From the NCBI GenBank assembly GCA_947072265.1, contig CAMTHN010000008.1:1-15319 (forward strand): 15,319 nt of DNA, written 5' to 3'. Below are positions 1 to 7,544 of this stretch, piece by piece. The notes below the pieces were generated by a model that had not been told where the DNA came from, did no database searches, and saw only the letters and a list, made by a program, of their open reading frames with translations. Each line of letters starts with the position of its first letter. Position 1 is the stretch's first letter. The DNA comes from an uncultured Clostridia bacterium. Its GTDB lineage: Bacteria > Bacillota > Clostridia > Oscillospirales > Ruminococcaceae. The position numbers and the translations under genes are program-made.

Positions 1-30
1 TATATATATAACAAGTAATTAATATTCAAA

Positions 31-60
31 AATAAAATAAAATAAAACAAAATAAAATAA
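31..60. repeat. Period-5 AT tract, about six copies
   Basis: The tract reads as about six tandem AATAA units with a single C at position 48. T recurs every five bases at 33, 38, 43, 53 and 58. It lies in the gene-free left end, inside what would be the leader of the leftward promoter-like element. It may be simple low-complexity drift in an AT-rich spacer; no function can be read from it. Confidence 0.55.
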
Positions 61-195
61 TATTAAATAAACTAACTATTATCTCTATATGTATAGTTTG
101 TTATTTAACCAAATTTATATTAATTGGTAAATAATTCACAATTTTTATATTTTTAAAATTTTCTAAACAGTATATCCCCTCGTCCTTGTGTTTAT

Positions 196-222
196 ATTAT
201 AACAACTCTTTTTAAAAGTCAA
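196..222 (-). promoter_or_regulatory. Promoter-like element pointing left, off the window
   Basis: On the minus strand TTGACT (222-217) is followed after 15 bases by a perfect TATAAT (201-196). The boxes are near consensus for the main vegetative sigma factor, but the spacer is shorter than the ideal 17. Transcription would start near 189 and run left. No ATG occurs on the minus strand between 1 and 190, so the transcript would have a leader of at least about 190 bases before any gene beyond the edge. A stable-RNA operon or a leader-controlled gene are both possible. Confidence 0.4.
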
Positions 223-326
223 TACATTTGTCGAAAAAACTGCAAATAAATAAAAAACTCATATTTGTTTATTTATATTGTATACTTTTTTATAAAAAAA
301 AATCTAATATTTGGAAGATTTTTTAC

Positions 327-353
327 TAATGTTTGGAAATTTTTTTCCGACTA
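327..353 (+). promoter_or_regulatory. Sigma-28-like promoter before the flgM-like gene
   Basis: TAAT (327-330), 15 bases, then TCCGACTA (346-353) resembles the flagellar sigma factor pattern TAAA-N15-GCCGATAA. The conserved CCGA core is present. The start of transcription would fall near 360, right at the ribosome binding site, which gives an extremely short leader. The gene behind it looks like FlgM, the antagonist of this sigma factor, which makes the match more believable. It remains a weak-consensus call by eye. Confidence 0.35.
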
Positions 354-372
354 TATATGTGAGGTGAAAAAT

Positions 373-612
373 ATGCACTCAAATAGTAAACACATAAACA
401 CTTGCTATACCTCAATTGATAAAACGACATTTAATGATAAGCTTGACCCGATTAGATCTTTATTAAAATTAGATATAGCAAAGTGTGCTGACCCGACTAG
501 ATTAGACATAATAAAAAAATTGATTCAAAATGGGGAATATAAAATTTCTTCTATGGATATAGCAGACTCTATGATACGATGCAAAAAAAATAAAAAAGAT
601 GGCTCAATATGA
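373..612 (+). CDS. flgM: FlgM-like anti-sigma-28 factor
   Basis: A 79-residue protein whose C-terminal half matches FlgM. Residues about 34-67 carry the pattern D-I-A...R..-I-I-K-K-L-I-Q-N-G-E-Y-K-I...I-A-D-S-M-I, the FlgM helical region that binds the flagellar sigma factor and holds it inactive until the hook is complete. The N-terminal half is poorly conserved, as expected for a family that is largely unfolded when free. The ATG at 373 is chosen because GAGGTG (361-366) precedes it at good spacing; the open frame back to 265 has no ribosome site and an implausible Phe-rich start. No flagellar gene adjoins it here, so it appears to be a single-gene unit, convergent with tatD. The last codons form part of a terminator hairpin. 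Family assignment is by motif; partner and activity are inferred. Confidence 0.75.
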   Translation: MHSNSKHINTCYTSIDKTTFNDKLDPIRSLLKLDIAKCADPTRLDIIKKLIQNGEYKISSMDIADSMIRCKKNKKDGSI

Positions 613-628
613 GTCATCTTTTTTATTT
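588..628. terminator. Bidirectional terminator shared by flgM and tatD
   Basis: Arms 588-605 and 611-628 pair over 18 positions with one G-U pair and a 5-base loop (606-610). Both strands end in T-rich tails: the T run from 619 on the plus strand, and the complement of the A run 583-597 on the minus strand. Both stop codons (610-612 for flgM, 623-625 for tatD) lie inside the hairpin, so one element serves both convergent genes. Confidence 0.8.
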
Positions 629-1390
629 AATTTTAAATAATTTTTTTCCATTTTTAGAAGTTATATCCACAACTTCTTCAGGGGATATACCTCTAAGTCC
701 TGCTATCTCTTCTATACTATGTATCAGCATGGTAGAGTCGCATCTTCCACCCCTAAAAGGAGTTGGTGCCATATACGGGCAATCTGTTTCTATTAATAGC
801 CTATCTAACGGAATTTTAGTTGAAACAGTTTTTACATCTCTAGCATTTTTAAAGGTAACAACTCCTGTTATTCCTATGTAATATCCCATATCTATAAATT
901 TTTCCATAGCCAAAAAATCATACCCAAAACAGTGAATAACACCTTCTAGATTAAATTTTTGTAAGATTTCTATACTATCATCCAAAGCATCCCTACTATG
1001 TATAACAACTGGCTTTTTTATTCTTTCTGCTAGCTTTAATTGGTTTATAAAAACTCTCTTTTGAATAGCTCTATTTTCTCCACCATAATGATAATCTAAT
1101 CCTATTTCGCCTATCCCAACAACACTTTCTTCTAAAGACATTTCTTCCAAAATATCTATATAATCTCCATCAACATCCTTTGCATAATGGGGATGAAAAC
1201 CAACTGTAGAACTAAATATATTATGGTTTTTTCCCAATAATACACTCGCCTTAGATGTTTTTAAATCACACCCTATATTAACTACATTCTCCACTCCTGA
1301 TAAATATAATTTTTCTATTAATTGATCTCTATCAGGAGAAAATGCCTTGTCATCATAGTGTGCATGAGAATCAAAAATTCCTCTTATCAT
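623..1390 (-). CDS. tatD: TatD-family metal-dependent deoxyribonuclease
   Basis: A 255-residue protein, the usual length for the cytoplasmic TatD/YcfH family of metal-dependent hydrolases, which have 3'-5' exonuclease or AP-site DNase activity in studied members. The metal ligands are visible in order: H9 and H11 (SHAHYDD), E95 (GIGEIGLDYH), H131 (PVVIHSRDA), H153 (GVIHCFG) and D203 (LIETDCPYMAP). The ATG at 1390 follows AAGGTAGG, which overlaps the metG stop; the gap to metG is only 8 bases. This metG-tatD order is common in Firmicutes, which supports co-transcription. The 3' end lies in the shared terminator. The exact substrate cannot be told from sequence. Confidence 0.93.
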   Translation of the reverse strand: MIRGIFDSHAHYDDKAFSPDRDQLIEKLYLSGVENVVNIGCDLKTSKASVLLGKNHNIFSSTVGFHPHYAKDVDGDYIDILEEMSLEESVVGIGEIGLDYHYGGENRAIQKRVFINQLKLAERIKKPVVIHSRDALDDSIEILQKFNLEGVIHCFGYDFLAMEKFIDMGYYIGITGVVTFKNARDVKTVSTKIPLDRLLIETDCPYMAPTPFRGGRCDSTMLIHSIEEIAGLRGISPEEVVDITSKNGKKLFKIK

Positions 1391-1398
1391 TTAATATC

Positions 1399-3330
1399 CT
1401 ACCTTATTTTTGTTCCTTCTGGTATATCATCATCTAAAAATAAAACCTTTACGTTGTCTTTATTTATATCCACCGCCAAAATCATTCCTTGGCTTATCAT
1501 GCCTCTTAATTTTGCTGGTTTTAAATTTGAAACAACTATAACTTTTTTATCTTTTAAACAATCAATTGTGTAAAACTTTGAAATTCCAGAAACTATATCT
1601 AAAATTTTTCCTCCAATATCAACCTTTAATAATAATAGTTTATCTGATTTTTCTATCTTTAAAGCCTCTATAACCTTTCCTACTCTTAACTCTACCTTAG
1701 AAAAATCTTCTATATTTATCATCAAACCTTCAACAATATTAAGTTTTTTATCCTCCTTAATATTTAACTTTTCTTTTTCTAAAAATTCTTTAGCATCTAT
1801 CCGTTCAAACAAAGGTTTTCCAGTTGATAATTTCTCTTTATATTCCATCTCTCCAAAAGATTGTGCAAACCATTCTAATTTATACGGTAAATTTATTTGA
1901 TTAAATATTTTTTTAGCTGTTTCTGGAATGATAGGTTTAAGTGTTTCTCCTATATATCTAATTCCTTCTAACAAGCTATATAAAACAATATTTAATCTTT
2001 CTTTTTTTTCTAGATCATTTCCTAAAATCCATGGAGTTGTTTCATCTATATATTTATTGCATCTTCTTGCTATATTTATAATTTCAGAAACTCCATTAGC
2101 AATTTCATATCTATCCATAAAAGTTTCATAATTATTTTTAGATCTCTCTATAAAATTTTCTAAGTCTTTATCTATATCTTCTAAATATTCTACATCTCTT
2201 ATCTTTATAGTTCCATCAAAATATTTATGTATCATCGCAATAGTTCTATTTACAAGATTTCCTATTGTATTTGCCAAATCCGAATTATATATATTTATAA
2301 TATTTTCATATGTTATAACTCCATCATTTCCATAAGGAACCTGACTTAAAAGATAATATCTTGTTCCATCTACACCAAAAGTATCAACTAAATCATTGGC
2401 ATACAAAACATTCCCTTTAGACTTACTCATTTTATCATCTCCAGAAAGCAACCATGGATGTCCCAAAATTTGCTTAGGAAGGGGAACTTCTAATGCCATA
2501 AGCATTATAGGCCAATAAATTGTATGGAACCTAAGTATATCTTTTCCTATTACATGTAGATCTGCTTCCCAATATTTTTTATATAAATCTCCATGATTTT
2601 TTAAATATACATCAAAGTCCAACCCAGTTATATAATTCGACAATGCATCTATCCATACATATATTACATGATTTGTGTCAAAATCAACAGGAATTCCCCA
2701 TTTAAATGATGTTCTAGAAACACATAAATCTTGTAGTCCAGGCTTTAAAAAATTATTTATCATCTCTCTTTTTCTAGACTCTGGTTTTATAAAATCTTTA
2801 TTTTCTTCTATATGTTTTAATAGCCTATCTTGATATTTACTCATTTTAAAAAAATATGCTTCTTCTTTAGTTTCTCTTACATCTCTTTGACAATCTGGAC
2901 ATTTTTCTTCTTTTAACTGGTTTTCTGTCCAAAAAGATTCACAAGGAGTACAGTATAATCCTGTATATTCTCCTTTGTAAATATCCCCTTTATCATATAA
3001 TTTTCTAAATATTTTTTGCACAGTTTCCATATGATATTTATCTGTAGTTCTTATAAATTTATCATGAGAAGAATTCATAAGTTTCCAGATATTTTTTATT
3101 TCAGATGAAATTTTATCTACATATTCTTTTGGTTTTACACCCGACTCTATTGCTGATTCTTCTATCTTTTGTCCATGTTCATCCGTCCCAGTTAGATAAA
3201 AAACATCATATCCTTTTTCCCTTTTATACCTTGCTATTGCATCTGCCATAACAACTTCATAAACATTTCCTATATGTGGTGTTTTTGATGTATATGCTAT
3301 TGCTGTTGTTATATAAAATTTTTCTTTCAT
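1399..3330 (-). CDS. metG: Methionyl-tRNA synthetase with C-terminal tRNA-binding domain
   Basis: A 643-residue class I aminoacyl-tRNA synthetase that charges tRNA-Met and initiator tRNA in the cytoplasm. The HIGH-type motif is HIGN (19-22). A zinc knob has C127, C130, C144 and C147. The KMSKS loop is intact at 300-304. The anticodon-binding helical region (about 370-510) includes N425 and W434 near the expected positions. Residues about 539-643 form an EMAP/Trbp111-type OB domain (V-E-L-R-V-G-K-V), which dimerises and grips tRNA in Gram-positive MetG. The ATG at 3330 has an AGAGGA site upstream. It is 27 bases behind rnr and 8 bases ahead of tatD. No T-box leader is present, so control probably comes through the rnr-metG-tatD transcript. 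Confidence 0.97.
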   Translation of the reverse strand: MKEKFYITTAIAYTSKTPHIGNVYEVVMADAIARYKREKGYDVFYLTGTDEHGQKIEESAIESGVKPKEYVDKISSEIKNIWKLMNSSHDKFIRTTDKYHMETVQKIFRKLYDKGDIYKGEYTGLYCTPCESFWTENQLKEEKCPDCQRDVRETKEEAYFFKMSKYQDRLLKHIEENKDFIKPESRKREMINNFLKPGLQDLCVSRTSFKWGIPVDFDTNHVIYVWIDALSNYITGLDFDVYLKNHGDLYKKYWEADLHVIGKDILRFHTIYWPIMLMALEVPLPKQILGHPWLLSGDDKMSKSKGNVLYANDLVDTFGVDGTRYYLLSQVPYGNDGVITYENIINIYNSDLANTIGNLVNRTIAMIHKYFDGTIKIRDVEYLEDIDKDLENFIERSKNNYETFMDRYEIANGVSEIINIARRCNKYIDETTPWILGNDLEKKERLNIVLYSLLEGIRYIGETLKPIIPETAKKIFNQINLPYKLEWFAQSFGEMEYKEKLSTGKPLFERIDAKEFLEKEKLNIKEDKKLNIVEGLMINIEDFSKVELRVGKVIEALKIEKSDKLLLLKVDIGGKILDIVSGISKFYTIDCLKDKKVIVVSNLKPAKLRGMISQGMILAVDINKDNVKVLFLDDDIPEGTKIR

Positions 3331-3357
3331 ACTATAATTTCCTCTCTATAACATATA

Positions 3358-5463
3358 TTATATAAATTTAAAATCGATCTTTCCTATAGACACATTGGAT
3401 GATATACATACAATTCTTGTCTTATCTCCAACTTTAAGCCTCTTTCCTGAAAGTTCATCAAAAAATGATATATACCCATCAAATAAAAATTTTCCTTCTG
3501 GAAAATTTTCTAACTTCACAAGACCTTCAACTGTATTCTCTAGTTCTACATATATTCCATGATCACAAACAGATGATATAACTCCATCAAACTCCTGTCC
3601 AACTTTTTTACTCATATATTCCGCTTTATAATAATCTTGACATTTTCTTTCTATCTTTGTAGCTTTTATCTCGGATTCTGTAGACTCTTTTCCTACATTA
3701 GAAATAAATTTAGAGTATTTTTTAACAATTCCTCCTATAGGAAATCCATTAACTATATCTCCTAAAACTCTATGTATAACTAAATCTGGATATCTTCTTA
3801 TAGGCGATGTAAAATGAGAATAATTTTCTAAAGCCAACCCATAATGTCCTATTGGATCATCGCTATATTTTGCTTTAGACATAGTTCTTAAAACCTGTCT
3901 ATTTATTATCTTTAATATATTTTCAGATTCAATATTTTTTAATAAATTTGCCATTTCAGATGGATGTTTTCCATCTTTAAGACCTGTATTTGTCACACCA
4001 ATTTTTTCTAAAACTTCTTTTAAAATAGCTACTTTTTCTTCTTTTGGCTTATCATGAACTCTATATAAAAATGGAACTTCTTTTATTCTAGATATAGTTG
4101 CAGCAACTTCATTTGCTATAACCATAAATTCTTCTACTAATCTTTCAGATCTTCCTTGTTTTCTAAGCTTTATATCTTCTATCTCTCCACTTTCACCAAT
4201 AATCATATAGCTTTCTCCGCTATCTATCTCAGAACATCCTCGTTTAGACCTGTTTTTTCCTAAAATCTCTGCTAATTCTTGCATTAAAAATAGATTATCT
4301 TTTATTAATTCATATTTTTTTATAATCTCTTCTGATGCTTCTTCTTTAAATATATCATTTATCTCTGAATATATACCTTTAACAATCGACTGAATAATAG
4401 TTTTTTTTATTTCAAAATCGATTATCTTTCCTTTAGAATCTAATACAATAAATATAGAAAATGTTAGCTTATCTTCTTGCGGATTTAAACTACAAATACC
4501 ATTAGAAAGTTCTGTAGGTAACATAGGAATAACCTTGTTTGCATAATAGACACTTGTCCCTCTTTTTTCGGCTTCTTTATCTAGTATGCTTCCGTGTTTT
4601 ATATAATGAGAAACATCAGCTATATGAACCCCTAATCTATAATATTCTCCCATCATCTCTAAAGAAACCGCATCATCCAAATCTTTAGAATGACTAGAAT
4701 CTATTGTGAAAATCTTTTCTCCTCTAAGATCCTGTCTATTTTCATAATCTCTTTCTTCTATACACACTTCTGCTATTTTTTTGCTTTCTTCTAAAACTTC
4801 TTTAGGAAATGTTGTTTCTATTTTATTACTGTCTATATGCATTTTACATATATCTTCTGCTTTATTGCTATCTCCATAATTTTTAATAATCGACAATTTA
4901 TGATCCCTATGACTCTCTCCTCTTTCAATTATATTACAATAAACTTGATCGCCTTCTTTTATTTCTATTCCATTTGTTTCAGCTATTTTTAGAAAACTTT
5001 TAGTCAAACTTTCAGGTAATATCATAAGATTATTTCCTTCTTTAACTATCTTACCTAAAAAAGCATAATCAGATTTCTCTGTTACATATAAAATTTTTCC
5101 TTCTTTTGAATTTCCACGACTTTCCATATATTGTATATAAACTATATCTTCTGGAACACTTCCTTTTAGATATTTTCCAGGGATAAAAACTTCTTCTTTT
5201 GTCTCCAAATCTTCAACAAATCCAAACGTTTTATTAACTCTTATAACTCGACATTTTTCACCCTTACAAAATTCTATAGTATAATATTTTTTATCTATCT
5301 TAATTATAGATCCTTTTTTCTCTAAAATTTCTATACTATCATCTATTTTATTATGATCTTTTTTTTCTATGTGAAAAGTTCTTGTAATATCTTTAAAATG
5401 GACACCTTTTTTACCCCTTAAACACACAAGATCGTATATTTTTTTTTCTAAATCATATTTCAT
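3358..5463 (-). CDS. rnr: Ribonuclease R (3'-5' exoribonuclease)
   Basis: A 701-residue RNase II/R family enzyme that degrades structured RNA processively and takes part in rRNA, mRNA and tmRNA-linked decay. Visible domains: an N-terminal winged helix (about 1-65), two cold-shock/OB domains (about 70-195), the RNB catalytic domain (about 247-570) and an S1 domain (about 623-700). Catalytic acids D255, D261, D263 and D264 keep the family spacing, and the RNB signature HFTSPIRRYPDL is at 550-561. The residues between D255 and D261 (SSHSK) differ from the common GxDAK form. There is no long basic C-terminal tail, so it sits at the short end of the family. The ATG at 5463 follows a GAGAGAAG stretch at rather long spacing. 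A terminator separates it from secG, yet no strong promoter of its own is visible, so readthrough is possible. Confidence 0.95.
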   Translation of the reverse strand: MKYDLEKKIYDLVCLRGKKGVHFKDITRTFHIEKKDHNKIDDSIEILEKKGSIIKIDKKYYTIEFCKGEKCRVIRVNKTFGFVEDLETKEEVFIPGKYLKGSVPEDIVYIQYMESRGNSKEGKILYVTEKSDYAFLGKIVKEGNNLMILPESLTKSFLKIAETNGIEIKEGDQVYCNIIERGESHRDHKLSIIKNYGDSNKAEDICKMHIDSNKIETTFPKEVLEESKKIAEVCIEERDYENRQDLRGEKIFTIDSSHSKDLDDAVSLEMMGEYYRLGVHIADVSHYIKHGSILDKEAEKRGTSVYYANKVIPMLPTELSNGICSLNPQEDKLTFSIFIVLDSKGKIIDFEIKKTIIQSIVKGIYSEINDIFKEEASEEIIKKYELIKDNLFLMQELAEILGKNRSKRGCSEIDSGESYMIIGESGEIEDIKLRKQGRSERLVEEFMVIANEVAATISRIKEVPFLYRVHDKPKEEKVAILKEVLEKIGVTNTGLKDGKHPSEMANLLKNIESENILKIINRQVLRTMSKAKYSDDPIGHYGLALENYSHFTSPIRRYPDLVIHRVLGDIVNGFPIGGIVKKYSKFISNVGKESTESEIKATKIERKCQDYYKAEYMSKKVGQEFDGVISSVCDHGIYVELENTVEGLVKLENFPEGKFLFDGYISFFDELSGKRLKVGDKTRIVCISSNVSIGKIDFKFI

Positions 5464-5516
5464 ATTATTGTTACATCTTCTCTCTCTTTTTTTACACTTT
5501 TATATTAAATAAAAAT

Positions 5517-5542
5517 CCCTGCAGATATAAAATATCGCAGGG
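5517..5542 (-). terminator. Intrinsic terminator after secG
   Basis: CCCTGC (5517-5522) pairs with GCAGGG (5537-5542) and GATAT (5524-5528) with ATATC (5532-5536), with one bulged A and a 3-base loop. On the minus strand the hairpin is followed by ATTTTTATTT, a U-rich tail. It lies 8 bases after the secG stop and before rnr. Confidence 0.85.
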
Positions 5543-5550
5543 CATAATCT

Positions 5551-5802
5551 TTATTTTAAAAATATTGTTATAGCATTTACAGCGATAAGAGCTATAAAAA
5601 ATACAATAGCCGCAACTTTTGTTATTTTATTTAGAATAACATCTTTTGTCCTAGTCTGATTTTTGCTATAATATGAATCAGCCGATCCACCCGATATCGT
5701 AGTATCATTTTGCTGTTTTCCATCCTGCATTATAACAAGAGAAATTACAAATATACTTGTTATAACTAAAATAATGCTAAAAATAATCTCCGAAACCAAC
5801 AT
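5551..5802 (-). CDS. secG: Preprotein translocase subunit SecG
   Basis: An 83-residue membrane protein, the normal size for SecG, the small accessory subunit of the SecYEG export channel. Two hydrophobic segments are seen, about 5-25 and 62-82, joined by a polar loop. The loop keeps family hallmarks: VIMQDGK right after the first segment, GGSADSYYSKN in the middle, and LNKITK leading into the second. The ATG at 5802 follows a strong GGAGGT (5812-5817) at good spacing. In many clostridia secG precedes rnr and smpB; here rnr follows, but smpB is absent from the window. Its own promoter and terminator suggest a largely independent unit. Confidence 0.93.
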   Translation of the reverse strand: MLVSEIIFSIILVITSIFVISLVIMQDGKQQNDTTISGGSADSYYSKNQTRTKDVILNKITKVAAIVFFIALIAVNAITIFLK

Positions 5803-5845
5803 ATAAATACACCTCCAAAACTCTCTATACTATATAACTCATATC

Positions 5846-5874
5846 AGTTTATCATATACATCGATTTTTTGCAA
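5846..5874 (-). promoter_or_regulatory. Vegetative promoter for secG
   Basis: On the minus strand TTGCAA (5874-5869), a 17-base spacer and TAAACT (5851-5846) form a near-consensus promoter, strengthened by an extended -10 TG at 5854-5853. Transcription would start near 5839, giving a leader of about 37 bases before secG. The -35 hexamer is a perfect palindrome. Confidence 0.65.
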
Positions 5875-5897
5875 TAAATAATTATATAGCATATGCT
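5869..5897 (+). promoter_or_regulatory. Possible promoter for the DUF1624-queG-CBS trio
   Basis: The palindromic TTGCAA (5869-5874) that serves secG also reads as a -35 box on the plus strand. Seventeen bases later comes TATGCT (5892-5897), a 4-of-6 match to the -10 box. The -10 half overlaps a perfect 10-base palindrome, AGCATATGCT (5888-5897), which could be an operator. The call is weaker than the secG promoter. Confidence 0.35.
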
Positions 5898-5940
5898 TTA
5901 AAACAGTTTTTTCTAAATTTTTTAATAAAGGATGTTTTTT

Positions 5941-6702
5941 TTGACTCAATATAATAATCATAAACGTATTTTTTTAATAGATCAAATTAGAGGATTTACA
6001 TTAATCATTATGATTTTATATCATGCTTTTTATGATATAATTTTTATTTTTAATTTAGATACAAATTTTTTATTTTTACCTTTTATAAATATAATTCCAG
6101 ATATAATTGGAGGAATATTTATTTTTATCTCTGGTTTTTCTTGCCAACTTTCTAGAAATAATTTTAAACGGGGTTTTATAACTCTATTCCTAGGGATATC
6201 TATCACTGCTGTTACATATGTTTTTATTCCCCAGCAGCTTATAACTTTTGGTATATTGCATTTTCTTGGTTTTTCTATGATCATATATTCTATACTTAAA
6301 AAATTTGTAAATAGGATACATTTTTTTATAGCTTTCCCTATTCTAATATTTCTTTTTATATCTACCTATAACATTTCATCTGGATCTATTGGAATAGAAA
6401 ATTTTTTCTCTTTTAAAGTCCCATTATATCTATCGGAAAATCCTTTTCTTTTTCCATTTGGATTTATATCTAATACATTTTCTTCTTCCGACTATTATCC
6501 TATTTTTCCTTGGATTTTTATCTTCTTTTTTGGTGCTCATTTTGGAAAACAAATGCTTTTAAAAACTGTTCCAAAATTTATGTATAAGCGACCTTTACCT
6601 ATATTATCAAAAATATCTTCATATTCTATAGTTATTTATATAATACACCAACCTATTTTATTCGGGTTTTTCTATCTTTTGAAAGGAATTATAAATGGAT
6701 AA
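5941..6702 (+). CDS. DUF1624 (YeiB/HGSNAT-like) integral membrane protein
   Basis: A membrane protein of about 253 residues with roughly seven hydrophobic segments. The N-terminus has the family hallmark R-I-F-L-I-D-Q-I-R-G followed by LYHAFYD in the first membrane helix. GFSCQLSRNN, FGILHFLG, FPWIFIFFFG and IYIIHQP are further family-like stretches. DUF1624 proteins resemble heparan-alpha-glucosaminide acetyltransferase and acyltransferase-3 proteins, so acyl transfer across the membrane is possible, but the substrate is unknown. Start choice: an ATG at 5932 exists but abuts the purine stretch, whereas AAAGGATG (5927-5934) sits 6 bases before a TTG at 5941, so TTG is preferred; the ATG start would add three residues. 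The gene overlaps queG by 8 bases, so translation is probably coupled. Confidence 0.8.
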   Translation: MTQYNNHKRIFLIDQIRGFTLIIMILYHAFYDIIFIFNLDTNFLFLPFINIIPDIIGGIFIFISGFSCQLSRNNFKRGFITLFLGISITAVTYVFIPQQLITFGILHFLGFSMIIYSILKKFVNRIHFFIAFPILIFLFISTYNISSGSIGIENFFSFKVPLYLSENPFLFPFGFISNTFSSSDYYPIFPWIFIFFFGAHFGKQMLLKTVPKFMYKRPLPILSKISSYSIVIYIIHQPILFGFFYLLKGIING

Positions 6703-7507
6703 TAATTTTAATAAATTAAAAGAAATATTACAATATAATAATTTTCCTGCTTTTGGAATCTGTAATTATTCTAATATTTCAAAAACCTTTAATGTTAGAT
6801 CTAGAAATTTAATTCCATATAATGCCCATTCTGTAATTGTTTTTGCTTTTCCTTATTATGTTGGAGATTTTCCAAATAGGAATCTTTCAAGATATGCTAT
6901 TGTGCAAGATTATCATATAATCGTTAAAAATCTTTTAAAAAAACTATCATCTTTATTAAAAATCGTTTTTGACCCTTTTTCATTTGCACCTTTTTCTGAT
7001 AACTCTCCTTTTCCCGAAGTTGAAATTGCTGTTAAATCTGGACTTGGATTTATAGGTCTAAACCATCTTCTTATTACAGAAAAATATGGAAGCTTTATTT
7101 TTATTGGAGAAATTGCAACAGATATGCCACTACCTCAAACCCCTTCACTAAACAAAACTTGTCTTAAGTGTATGGCTTGTATAAAAAAATGTCCTGGAAA
7201 AGCTATACTTAAAGATAAAATTGATATGGATAGCTGCCTTTCTCATATAACCCAGAAAAAAAGTGTTCTTTCTATCCAAGAAAAAACTCTTATAAAACAA
7301 AATAAGCTTCTATGGGGATGTGATATCTGTCAAGATGTCTGCCCTCATAATAAAAATGTTCCTATAACATATATACAGGACTTTAAAAAAGATATAATTC
7401 CTTTTCTTTCTTTTAACAATATAGATATTTTAGTTAAAACAAGAGCTTTCGGATTTCGCGGACCATCTGTTTTAAAACGAAATCATGGTATATTATATGA
7501 TAAATAG
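6695..7507 (+). CDS. Short QueG-like iron-sulfur reductase
   Basis: A 270-residue cytoplasmic protein related to epoxyqueuosine reductase QueG, the cobalamin and iron-sulfur enzyme that completes queuosine in tRNA. Two [4Fe-4S] sites are visible: C156, C159, C162, C166 (CLKCMACIKKCP) and C181 with C209, C212, C216 (CDICQDVCPHN). Upstream lies DNSPFPEVEIAVKSGLGFIG (102-121), the family core; D102 may equal the catalytic Asp of QueG. It lacks the C-terminal HEAT-like extension of full-length QueG (over 300 residues), so it belongs to a short clostridial subgroup whose role is not settled. The ATG at 6695 follows AAAGGA inside the DUF1624 gene. No queuosine synthesis gene is in the window, so the symbol queG is withheld. 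Confidence 0.8.
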   Translation: MDNNFNKLKEILQYNNFPAFGICNYSNISKTFNVRSRNLIPYNAHSVIVFAFPYYVGDFPNRNLSRYAIVQDYHIIVKNLLKKLSSLLKIVFDPFSFAPFSDNSPFPEVEIAVKSGLGFIGLNHLLITEKYGSFIFIGEIATDMPLPQTPSLNKTCLKCMACIKKCPGKAILKDKIDMDSCLSHITQKKSVLSIQEKTLIKQNKLLWGCDICQDVCPHNKNVPITYIQDFKKDIIPFLSFNNIDILVKTRAFGFRGPSVLKRNHGILYDK

Positions 7508-7544
7508 GAAACCATATATTATATAATATTTTTGGAGGGTTTGT

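Noticed and set aside
85..148. Hairpins in the left spacer (the ACTA/TAGT and ACCAA/TTGGT repeats)
   Set aside because: The pairing is short or mismatched and is expected by chance in such AT-rich sequence.
265..372. N-terminal extension of the flgM reading frame to an ATG at 265
   Set aside because: There is no ribosome site at 265, the extra residues are AT-driven Phe/Lys/Ile, and the ATG at 373 has GAGGTG at proper spacing and gives a normal FlgM length.
609..881. Plus-strand open frame opposite tatD
   Set aside because: It lies wholly within the intact tatD gene on the other strand and has no family features of its own.
1322..2131. Plus-strand open frames opposite tatD and metG
   Set aside because: They overlap intact genes with all catalytic motifs and have no ribosome sites or recognisable domains.
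3331..3357. T-box leader before metG
   Set aside because: Only 27 bases separate metG from rnr, which leaves no room for a T-box. The spacers before argS and alr are just as short.
6030..6284. Minus-strand open frame opposite the DUF1624 gene
   Set aside because: The plus-strand frame has membrane helices and family motifs, whereas the minus frame has neither.
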